Origin: an uncultured Bacteroides sp.
GTDB taxonomy: Bacteria > Bacteroidota > Bacteroidia > Bacteroidales > Bacteroidaceae
Length of the DNA stretch: 64,000 bases
Reading direction: 5' to 3'
Assembly (NCBI GenBank): GCA_947646015.1
Contig: CANSEY010000001.1
Coordinates: forward strand, 405,445 to 469,444
The translations under genes and the position numbers were made by a program. Shown here in pieces: positions 43,695 to 51,242 of this stretch. The first letter of the stretch is position 1. Every line of letters begins with the position of its first letter. The notes under the pieces are model-generated. The model searched no databases. It was not told where the DNA came from and saw only the letters and a program-made list of their open reading frames with translations.

Positions 43695-45743
43695 TTAAAA
43701 GAATAAACTGACAACCAAATCGATTAACTTGATTCCGACAAAGGGAACGATCACTCCTCCTAACCCATAGATTAAAAGGTTTCGACGGAGCAAAGCCGAT
43801 GCACCGATCGGTTTATATTGTACTCCTTTCAGCGCCAATGGTATCAGGATCGGGATAATGATGGCATTGAATATGACAGCAGAGAGTATAGCACTTTCCG
43901 GACTATGCAGATTCATAATATTGAGTGCACCCAACTCTGGAATGGCCACCATAAACAAAGCAGGTACAATGGCAAAGTATTTTGCCACATCGTTGGCAAT
44001 AGAGAAAGTAGTCAGGGTTCCACGAGTCATCAGCAACTGCTTTCCGATTTCCACAATCTCTATCAATTTAGTCGGGTCATTATCGAGGTCGACCATATTG
44101 CCGGCCTCCTTGGCTGCCTGCGTACCGCTATTCATTGCCACACCGACATTTGCCTGCGCCAATGCAGGAGCATCATTCGTTCCGTCTCCCATCATCGCCA
44201 CCAACTTACCGGACTGTTGTTCTTTACGGATGTATTCCATCTTGTCTTCAGGCTTTGCCTCAGCTATAAAGTCGTCCACCCCCGCCTTTTCGGCAATGTA
44301 CTTGGCGGTCAAAGGATTGTCACCGGTTACCATCACTGTCTTCACTCCCATCTTGCGCAGACGTTCAAAACGTTCCTGAATGCCCGGTTTTATAATATCC
44401 TGCAACTCGATAACCCCGGTCACCTTCCGGTCGACACACACTACCAGCGGTGTACCTCCATTACCAGAGATCTCACTGATCACTTCTTCTATTTCTTTCG
44501 GGAATTTATTCCCAGCTGCTTCCGTAATCTTACGGATCGCATCGAACGCTCCTTTACGTATCTGTGTGCCATCGGCCAGATCAACACCCGAACATTTGGT
44601 TTCAGCCGTAAACTGAATCATCCGGGCACCGGCCGTCTGAAGACTCCGCATCCGTACCCCCGATTCACGTCCTAACTCTACAATAGATTTACCCTCGGGC
44701 GTCTCGTCCGAAAGCGAAGCCAACAGACAGGTTGTTACAAACTCCCGCGGACCGACTCCCGGTGCCGAATGGAATTTCGTTGCCCTGCGGTTACCAATCG
44801 TAATAGTACCGGTTTTATCAAGCAACAGTGTATCGATATCTCCTGCCGTCTCCACCGCTTTACCCGACTTTGTAATCACATTGGCACGCAATGCACGATC
44901 CATACCGGCAATACCGATGGCAGAAAGTAATCCTCCGATAGTAGTCGGAATCAAACAGACAAACAGAGAGAGGATGGCTGCAATCGAGATAGCTGTTCCC
45001 GGATGTTCAAGACTGGTATAGTCAGCAAACGGGATCAGAGTAACACATACGATGACAAAGACCAGTGTAAAGCCTGCCAACAAAATGGTCAGGGCTATCT
45101 CGTTCGGCGTCTTCTGCCTGCTTGCGCCTTCGACCAACGCAATCATTTTGTCAAGAAAGCTTTCGCCCGGTTGCTGTGTGACCAATACCTTGATATGATC
45201 TGAAAGCACTTTGGTACCACCGGTCACAGAGCTTTTATCTCCACCCGCCTCACGGATCACCGGAGCAGATTCACCGGTAATGGCACTTTCGTCAATGGAA
45301 GCCAATCCTTCAATAATCTCTCCATCGGCAGGGATCGTATCACCGGCTTCACAAACAAAAACATCCCCCTTCTTCAGTTTAGAACTACTTACGGTCTGAA
45401 CCTTGTCTCCTATTACCAGTTTAGCAGGAGTCTCTTCACGCGTTTTGCGTAAGCTGTCGGCTTGTGCTTTACCACGGGCTTCGGCTATCGCTTCAGCAAA
45501 ATTGGCAAACAACAAGGTCACAAACAAAATTAAGAACACACACAAATTATATCCGAAAGTACCATATTCCGGAGTGAAGAGAGAGAGTAACGTTACCACC
45601 AGCATAATAACGGTAACCACTTCTACCGTAAACATAATCGGGTTCTTTATCATCATTCGCGGATTCAACTTCACAAACGACTGCCTGATACTTTCTATTA
45701 CTTGCTCCTTTTGAAACATAGAAGCTGACATCTTATTTTTCAT
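43695..45743 (-). CDS. kdpB: Potassium-transporting P-type ATPase subunit B
   Basis: This 682-residue P-type ATPase couples ATP hydrolysis to K+ movement through KdpA. The actuator TGES is at residues 156-159, and the phosphorylated Asp309 lies in [12 protein letters not shown]. The hinge [21 protein letters not shown] is near residue 520, and [17 protein letters not shown] marks the transmembrane segment before the phosphorylation site. Length agrees with the family (about 680). It starts 21 nt after kdpA. Confidence 0.98.
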   Translation of the reverse strand: MKNKMSASMFQKEQVIESIRQSFVKLNPRMMIKNPIMFTVEVVTVIMLVVTLLSLFTPEYGTFGYNLCVFLILFVTLLFANFAEAIAEARGKAQADSLRKTREETPAKLVIGDKVQTVSSSKLKKGDVFVCEAGDTIPADGEIIEGLASIDESAITGESAPVIREAGGDKSSVTGGTKVLSDHIKVLVTQQPGESFLDKMIALVEGASRQKTPNEIALTILLAGFTLVFVIVCVTLIPFADYTSLEHPGTAISIAAILSLFVCLIPTTIGGLLSAIGIAGMDRALRANVITKSGKAVETAGDIDTLLLDKTGTITIGNRRATKFHSAPGVGPREFVTTCLLASLSDETPEGKSIVELGRESGVRMRSLQTAGARMIQFTAETKCSGVDLADGTQIRKGAFDAIRKITEAAGNKFPKEIEEVISEISGNGGTPLVVCVDRKVTGVIELQDIIKPGIQERFERLRKMGVKTVMVTGDNPLTAKYIAEKAGVDDFIAEAKPEDKMEYIRKEQQSGKLVAMMGDGTNDAPALAQANVGVAMNSGTQAAKEAGNMVDLDNDPTKLIEIVEIGKQLLMTRGTLTTFSIANDVAKYFAIVPALFMVAIPELGALNIMNLHSPESAILSAVIFNAIIIPILIPLALKGVQYKPIGASALLRRNLLIYGLGGVIVPFVGIKLIDLVVSLFF

Positions 45744-45764
45744 AACTTTATTATCCTGCTATTC

Positions 45765-47471
45765 TTATAAACTTAAATGTTCGGCGATTGTACTCAACGC
45801 ATGTACAGGGAAGAAAGACAAAGCTGCAACAATGAAAATGACGGCAAAAGTCATTACTGCAAAAGTCACAGTATCCGTTTTCAAGGTACCGGCACTCTCG
45901 GGAATAAACTTTTTTTGAGCCAATAGTCCTGCAATGGCTACCTGTCCGACAATCGGAATAAACCGACTCAGGATAAGTACAATGCCACATGTCCAGTTCC
46001 AGAAATATGTATTATCACCCAGTCCCTCGAAACCCGAACCATTGTTGGCAGCCGATGAGGTGTATTCGTAAAGCTGCTCGCTGAGACCATGAAATCCGAG
46101 ATTGTTCAGCCATCCGCCCTCACTCTCCACAAAATCGGGGTGATGTGTATAGACGTAACTTGAGATGGCAGTAAATACCAGAATTACAAACGGATGCAAC
46201 AAAGCGACGAAGGTTGCTATTTTCATTTCCCGGGCTTCTACCTTCTTACCTAGAAATTCCGGCGTACGCCCCACCATCAGTCCGCTGATAAAAACGGCCA
46301 TGATAATAAAGGTATAATAGTTCAGCCATCCTACACCAACACCGCCAAACCAAGTATTGATCTGCATATTCAGCATCTCGACCATTCCACTGAGCGGCAT
46401 AGTCGAATCGTGCATCCCATTGACCGAACCATTGGAAGTAACCGTTGTGGTGACACTCCATAGGGCTGTGGCTCCGGCTCCAAGCCGTACCTCTTTTCCT
46501 TCCATCGCACCATGATCCTGGGCAATTCCCATTTCGCTGATACGCGGATTACCTCCCATCTCCTGACCGACATTGATAAAGACACCTGCCAGATAAGCAA
46601 ACAGCATCACTCCAAAGATACTATATCCCAACTTCCTGCGATTGGTATAAAAGCCCAAGGCCAATACCATCGCCATCGGCATGATCAGGATCGACCAACA
46701 CTCTACCATATTAGTCAGATAGGTAGGATTCTCCAACGGATGCGAAGAATTGACACCAAAATAACCACCACCATTGGTTCCTAATTGTTTAATGGGAACA
46801 ATCGCAGCCGTAGGTCCCTGGGATACCATCTGCTCCTGTCCTTCGAGTGTAGTCAGTTGCATCCGACCGTCAAAGCCCATCGGTGTTCCCTGCAAAATCA
46901 GAATGAAACCTACCACCAATGAAAGCGGTAACAGAATACGTGTGCAACTGATCACCAGAAAGTGCCAAAAGTTACCAATCGTTTGAGTGCTCTTGGCAGC
47001 CATACTTTTCATAACTCCGGCCATGGCAGCCATTCCTGTGGCAGCAGTAATAAACTGGAACAACATGATGACAAACAATTGAGTGAAATAAGTCAGACCA
47101 CTCTCACCGCTGTAGTGTTGCAAATTACAGTTTACCATAAAACTGATGCAAGTATTAAATGCTTGGTCAGGTGTTTGAGCCCCGTTTCCGTCGGGATTGA
47201 GCGGAAGCCAACCTTGCGATACCAGTAACACCATTCCCCATACAAACCAAAATGCATTCAGGATCAGTAACGCCTTGAGGAACTGTTTCCAGTTCATCTC
47301 CTCCTGCGGATTAATACCACATATCTTATAAATCACTCGCTCTATAGGCGCCATGAAGTCCGACCAAGTCTTCTCTCCCTTATAAACCCGGGCTATGTAA
47401 CGTCCCAACGGATAAGCTAATACCACCATCAGGACAATCTGCACCGCCACTCCTAAAATTTCTGTATTCAT
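45765..47471 (-). CDS. kdpA: Potassium-transporting ATPase subunit A
   Basis: This 568-residue membrane protein is the K+ channel-like subunit related to Trk/Ktr transporters. It has about ten hydrophobic segments and family motifs YKICGINPQEEMNWKQF, SFMVNCNLQHYSGE, IVPIKQLGTNGGGYFGVNSSHP (selectivity-filter region) and YEYTSSAANNGSGFEGL. It starts 15 nt after the kdpF stop. Confidence 0.97.
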   Translation of the reverse strand: MNTEILGVAVQIVLMVVLAYPLGRYIARVYKGEKTWSDFMAPIERVIYKICGINPQEEMNWKQFLKALLILNAFWFVWGMVLLVSQGWLPLNPDGNGAQTPDQAFNTCISFMVNCNLQHYSGESGLTYFTQLFVIMLFQFITAATGMAAMAGVMKSMAAKSTQTIGNFWHFLVISCTRILLPLSLVVGFILILQGTPMGFDGRMQLTTLEGQEQMVSQGPTAAIVPIKQLGTNGGGYFGVNSSHPLENPTYLTNMVECWSILIMPMAMVLALGFYTNRRKLGYSIFGVMLFAYLAGVFINVGQEMGGNPRISEMGIAQDHGAMEGKEVRLGAGATALWSVTTTVTSNGSVNGMHDSTMPLSGMVEMLNMQINTWFGGVGVGWLNYYTFIIMAVFISGLMVGRTPEFLGKKVEAREMKIATFVALLHPFVILVFTAISSYVYTHHPDFVESEGGWLNNLGFHGLSEQLYEYTSSAANNGSGFEGLGDNTYFWNWTCGIVLILSRFIPIVGQVAIAGLLAQKKFIPESAGTLKTDTVTFAVMTFAVIFIVAALSFFPVHALSTIAEHLSL

Positions 47472-47486
47472 TGCTTTATTTTCAAA

Positions 47487-47567
47487 TTAAAACTTCTCTG
47501 GACGAATGAGCACATACGTCAAATAACTGAAAAGTATGATACCTACTACAAATAGTGTTGTGTACAT
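47487..47567 (-). CDS. kdpF: KdpF small subunit (26 aa)
   Basis: This ORF encodes 26 residues: a single hydrophobic helix (TTLFVVGIILFSYLTYVLI) followed by the RPEKF end that is typical of KdpF. KdpF is a lipid-like stabiliser of the KdpFABC complex. It sits directly before kdpA, with GAGAGGAGA about 10 nt upstream of its ATG as a good ribosome-binding site. Confidence 0.9.
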   Translation of the reverse strand: MYTTLFVVGIILFSYLTYVLIRPEKF

Positions 47568-47584
47568 AAAATAAATTCTCCTCT

Positions 47585-47680
47585 CTAAATTGTTTCAAAC
47601 CAGTCAACGCATTTCCAAAATAGCCAGAAGCAGGCAAACCCGCTCAACAGGCAGAAAATAAATGAAACTGTTATTCCCAT
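47585..47680 (-). CDS. Unrecognised 31-residue membrane peptide ahead of kdpF
   Basis: From ATG at 47680 to TAG at 47585-47587 the minus strand encodes 31 residues that form one strongly hydrophobic, aromatic- and Cys-rich helix (segments VSFIFCLLSGF and CFWLFWKCVDWF, charges only near the end). It begins about 47 nt after the inferred sigma-54 start site and ends 17 nt before kdpF, in the position of the first operon gene. I know no named family. Position, hydrophobicity and clean boundaries argue that it is translated, perhaps as an extra Kdp-associated microprotein or a leader. Confidence 0.6.
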   Translation of the reverse strand: MGITVSFIFCLLSGFACFWLFWKCVDWFETI

Positions 47681-47737
47681 GTTTTTTACCTTTTAATTAA
47701 AATGTTTATACTTATGTTTTTTACCTGTAACTCTTCA

Positions 47738-47753
47738 TGCCAAATGCGTGCCA
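47738..47753 (-). promoter_or_regulatory. Sigma-54 (-24/-12) promoter of the kdp operon
   Basis: On the minus strand this reads TGGCACGCATTTGGCA. Against the consensus TGGCAC-N5-TTGCA only the second T of TTGC differs, and the GG/GC spacing is exact. Transcription would start near 47727, just before the 31-aa ORF. The gene immediately upstream encodes a sigma-54 activator, which supports the assignment. Confidence 0.75.
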
Positions 47754-47803
47754 GAAACAGTCAAGGATAAGATAAGTCACTATCATACAGAGATATAAAA
47801 CAA

Positions 47804-47838
47804 ATAGGGTATCTTCGCCTTGTACGAAGATACCCTAT
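47804..47838 (-). terminator. Terminator of the sigma-54 activator gene
   Basis: A perfect 14-bp stem (47804-47817 with 47825-47838, 7-nt loop) is followed on the minus strand by a T-rich run. It lies about 75 nt after the activator stop and about 50 nt before the kdp -24/-12 promoter, insulating the two units. It could also overlap activator binding sites. Confidence 0.8.
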
Positions 47839-47911
47839 CATTATGAAAAGGTTCGTTTTATTTTGAAAAGGAAAGAAGCATAAAACTCAGGCAACGATAT
47901 TCACGCGCGAC

Positions 47912-49255
47912 TCAGAGCTTATATTCTTCTATTTTTCGGTATAAAGTAGTCAATCCGATTTTCAGTAAACGTGCTGCTTCTGTTTTATTGCCTTTAGTAT
48001 ACTCCAATACCCTCGCTATATGCCTGCGTTCCATAGCCGAAAGTTCAAAACTGCCCGGCATTCCTTCGTCGGATTTCTCGTAGTGGCTGTTCTGTATTTC
48101 CAACGGAAGATCGTCTACATCCAGACGGTCGCCCTCACAAACGATCAGGCTGCGTTCGATTACATTACGTAATTCGCGGATATTTCCTTTCCAGGGTTGT
48201 TGGCATAGGGCCTCCAGATAAGCGGGAGCAATCCTATTGACCGGATGTGAAAGTTTTTCGGAGAAGGAACGGACAAACGATTCAGCCAGTATCTTAATAT
48301 CTCCCGTACGTTCACGCAAAGGCGGAAGATGTACCTGAAACACGGAGAGCCGATAGAACAGATCTTCACGAAAACGTCCCGCAGCTATCTCGGCAGGTAA
48401 ATTACGGTTTGTAGCAGCAATGATACGCACATCAATGTGGGTCGGCTTCGTGTCACCTATCTTGATGTATTCGCCGGTTTCGAGGATACGCAACAGCTTG
48501 GCTTGCAACTCAAAAGCCATTTCACCGATTTCATCCAAAAAGATTGTTCCGTTATTGGCTTCTTCAAAAAGTCCCTTCTTATCTTTCAACGCACCGGTAA
48601 AGGAACCCGCCTTATGCCCGAACATCTCGCTCTCCAGCAACTCTTTACTAAACGAAGAGCAGTTAACTGCCACAAAGTTTTGCCGGGCACGCTTACTACT
48701 ATAATGTATGGACTGGGCAAACACCTCTTTTCCGGTTCCCGTCTCACCCGTCAGCAATACAGGTACATCAGTCACCGATACCTTACGGGCTAACGAAACC
48801 GCTTCTTTCAATGCTTTCGATTCACCGAGTATGGAATCGAACGAATACATCAGTCCCATCTTCTTCTCCAGTTTGTCCAGGCGGATATTCATCCGTGCCT
48901 TTTCTACAGCGCGACTGATCAGGGGAATAATTTTATTGTTATCATCCCCTTTCGTTATGTAATCGAAAGCTCCGTTCTTGATTGCCTGCACACCATCAGG
49001 TATGTTTCCATGTGCCGTCAGCAGAATAATCTCTACTCCCGGAGATTTTTTCTTCATCTCCGTCACCAGATCCACCCCGTTTCCATCCGGCAGAAATACA
49101 TCACACAAAGCCACGTCGGGCATTTGAAGTTCCAATTGTCTGAGTGCTGTCTTACAATCGCCGGCCTGACACACTTCGTAACCTTCAAGTTCCATCATAC
49201 GTGCCAGCAGACCACGAATCTGCACTTCGTCATCAATAATCAGAATTTTACTCAT
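47912..49255 (-). CDS. Sigma-54-dependent response regulator (NtrC type), probably controlling kdp
   Basis: This 447-residue activator has a receiver domain (residues 1-120, acceptor Asp52 in ALCDVFLPDGNG), an AAA+ domain with GETGTGKEVF, the sigma-54-contacting loop GSFTGALKDKKG and LFLDEIGEM, and a C-terminal Fis-type helix-turn-helix (NKTEAARLLKIGLTTLYRKIEEY). It is encoded just upstream of a -24/-12 promoter that heads the kdp operon, while the operon's last gene is a histidine kinase. In most bacteria this position belongs to KdpE, an OmpR-type regulator; none is present in the window. Functional pairing is inferred from gene order. Confidence 0.93.
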   Translation of the reverse strand: MSKILIIDDEVQIRGLLARMMELEGYEVCQAGDCKTALRQLELQMPDVALCDVFLPDGNGVDLVTEMKKKSPGVEIILLTAHGNIPDGVQAIKNGAFDYITKGDDNNKIIPLISRAVEKARMNIRLDKLEKKMGLMYSFDSILGESKALKEAVSLARKVSVTDVPVLLTGETGTGKEVFAQSIHYSSKRARQNFVAVNCSSFSKELLESEMFGHKAGSFTGALKDKKGLFEEANNGTIFLDEIGEMAFELQAKLLRILETGEYIKIGDTKPTHIDVRIIAATNRNLPAEIAAGRFREDLFYRLSVFQVHLPPLRERTGDIKILAESFVRSFSEKLSHPVNRIAPAYLEALCQQPWKGNIRELRNVIERSLIVCEGDRLDVDDLPLEIQNSHYEKSDEGMPGSFELSAMERRHIARVLEYTKGNKTEAARLLKIGLTTLYRKIEEYKL

Positions 49256-49559
49256 ATCTGATAAGTTAAAATGTGAATGGTAAAAAACAGGGTGTGCAAA
49301 TATAATGGTTTTCTGCTACAACGCAAATGATCGGACTGCTGAAAAATAAAATTCCGAATGGCATGTCTTTTGAACTTTTATTCATGACTCAGCGCCCGAT
49401 AATCTTCCCTACCCCTTTTCTGATCGCTCAGAAGCGGTTTTTAACGGGTAAGGAATCATCTGAACGGGCAAATGCCACCTTTTCATTTTGATAAAACAAA
49501 CTAAAATGAAAAGGAGACAGATAAGAAAAAAGAATCGTATAACTAAAAAAAATAGAGAA
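49256..49559. other. Divergent intergenic region between activator and aspartokinase-like gene
   Basis: Contains a perfect TTCTGA/TCAGAA dyad (49418-49433). A weak -24/-12-like sequence, TGGCATGTCTTTTGAA at 49359-49374, lacks the C of the -12 GC. No standard TAnnTTTG element is clear. An in-frame extension of the next gene to 49488 is Lys/Arg-only in composition and probably noncoding. Confidence 0.4.
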
Positions 49560-50924
49560 ATGAAAATCTACAAATTCGGTAAGATTCCCACAGGCTCAGT
49601 ACAGGAAATGAAAGGAATGCTCCGCCTGATTGACAACAGTATCCCCCAAATAATCGTTCTGTCCGCCACTACAGAGACTACGGAACGTCTGGTCGGAATA
49701 GCTGCCCATCTTTTCAACAGAGATACAGAACAGGCGCATGACGAGATAAGCAGGCTTGAATTCAGGTTTATCGATTTCGCCAACGAACTATTCAATGACG
49801 AATCGATCAAGCAACAGGCGGTCGATTCCATCATCGATCGTTTCCGGACTCTATGGAACTTTACCCGCCAACGTTTTACATCTGTCGACGAGAAAGACAT
49901 ACTGGCGCAGGGAGAATTTATCAGCAGTATGCTAGTCAGCCTCTATCTGAAAGAGCAGGGAATCAACAACCGACTACTCAACAGCCTCGACTTCATGCGA
50001 CTGGCTCCGGAAGAAGAACCGGACATGGAATACATCGGTACAAAGCTACACTTGCTCTTGGCAGAGCATAAGTCGACCAATGTATTTCTTACTCAAGGAC
50101 ATCTTTGCCGGAATGCTTACAACGAAACCTGTTACTTGAAACAAGGCGGAGATGATGTTTCAGCCACACTGATCGGAGCCGCTCTTCAGGCACAAGAAGT
50201 ATGTCTGTGGACAGACAGCAAAGAGTTGCACAGTTGTGACCCGCGCTTTGTGAAGCATCCGGCAATGGTGAAGCAGCTCAGTTTCGACGAAGCCGAGCAA
50301 CTGGCCTATTGCGGCTGGACGGGATTCAACCCTCACTGCATCCTGCCCGCAAGAGAAAACAACATACCGATACGTTTGCTATGTTCGATGGAGCCTGCAG
50401 AAGGAGGAACTTTGATTTCAAATTCACAAAGCGGAGAAAACATAAAGGCCATTACCGCCAGAGACAATATTTATTACATTAAATTCCAATCGAACCGGAC
50501 GTTACGCCCCTATCTGTTCATCAGCAAAATATTCGATACTTTTGCCAAATACCACACTTCCCTGTGCCTGTTCGCCTCGTCCGGTTCTGATGTATCTGTT
50601 GCCATCAACGACAAAGAGCGTTTATCGCATATACTCCACGAACTCTCACGATATGCAGTCACGGTGGTAAAAGACCACATGTGCATCCTTTCGGCCATAG
50701 GTAACATGCAGTGGCAATGCGCCGGATTTGAAGCCCGAATCATAAATGCTTTGGCCACCATCCCGATCCGAATGATCTCTTATGGCAGTAATAACAACAA
50801 TGTTTCACTTGTCATCAGGGCAGAAGATAAGAGAGAAGCATTGCAACGACTGAACGACACGCTGTTCGCTCCCTGCCATGCAAATCCTTTTCAGATACAT
50901 GTTCCGACATTAAAACACAGTTAG
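49560..50924 (+). CDS. Aspartokinase-like protein with degenerate catalytic motifs
   Basis: The ATG at 49560 (MKIYKFGKIPTGSVQEMK) aligns with the usual aspartokinase start. This gives 454 residues, the normal length of a monofunctional enzyme with two ACT-like C-terminal modules (about 310-454). The order of motifs is kept but their residues are not: KFGKIPTGS replaces KFGGTSVGS, QGGDDVSATLIG replaces GRGGSDTTA, and TDSKELHSCDPRFV replaces TDVDG-type TADPR. LSFDEAEQLAYCGW follows the family. It may be catalytically weak or dead and act as a regulatory relative of aspartokinase. It stands alone after the divergent sigma-54 activator. Confidence 0.75.
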   Translation: MKIYKFGKIPTGSVQEMKGMLRLIDNSIPQIIVLSATTETTERLVGIAAHLFNRDTEQAHDEISRLEFRFIDFANELFNDESIKQQAVDSIIDRFRTLWNFTRQRFTSVDEKDILAQGEFISSMLVSLYLKEQGINNRLLNSLDFMRLAPEEEPDMEYIGTKLHLLLAEHKSTNVFLTQGHLCRNAYNETCYLKQGGDDVSATLIGAALQAQEVCLWTDSKELHSCDPRFVKHPAMVKQLSFDEAEQLAYCGWTGFNPHCILPARENNIPIRLLCSMEPAEGGTLISNSQSGENIKAITARDNIYYIKFQSNRTLRPYLFISKIFDTFAKYHTSLCLFASSGSDVSVAINDKERLSHILHELSRYAVTVVKDHMCILSAIGNMQWQCAGFEARIINALATIPIRMISYGSNNNNVSLVIRAEDKREALQRLNDTLFAPCHANPFQIHVPTLKHS

Positions 50925-50969
50925 CAAAACACTACGGGCCGGCAGTCTTTCCCTTTAATGGGAGATTGA

Positions 50970-51054
50970 ACAACATGGGGATGTTTTGGTGCAAAACATC
51001 CCCATGTTGTATATAAGAACATCCCCATGTTATCACACACAACATCCCCATGTT
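50970..51054. repeat. Four AACATCCCCATGTT dyads at exact 23-bp period
   Basis: AACATGGGGATGTT at 50972 and AACATCCCCATGTT at 50995, 51018 and 51041 are spaced exactly 23 bp. The first is the inverted form, so copies 1 and 2 make a perfect 19-bp stem with a 3-nt loop (50970-51010). The hairpin follows the aspartokinase-like gene by 45 nt and can act as its terminator, but it lacks a long T-run. Between this array and the next gene (51055-51242) nothing else is recognised. Confidence 0.9.
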
Positions 51055-51242
51055 TTAATATCTAACATACCTGTATCACTCCACAAACGATAAGGAGATA
51101 GTAGTATATCTTTTGGTGTAACTGCACTTCCGTAAGTAAGATAACCCATACTTGTTAATTTTTTAAGCTTTTCCATGAACCTTTTTAAGTCGGCAAACGT
51201 TTATTTCCACAGGAAACTATTTTAAAACGAAAATATATTCAA

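Noticed and set aside
49359-49374. Sigma-54 promoter for the aspartokinase-like gene
   Set aside because: The -12 element lacks the conserved GC and the site is about 190 nt upstream of the gene.
50970-51054. CRISPR array
   Set aside because: The 14-nt palindromic core with 9-nt gaps, one copy inverted, does not fit CRISPR repeats and spacers.
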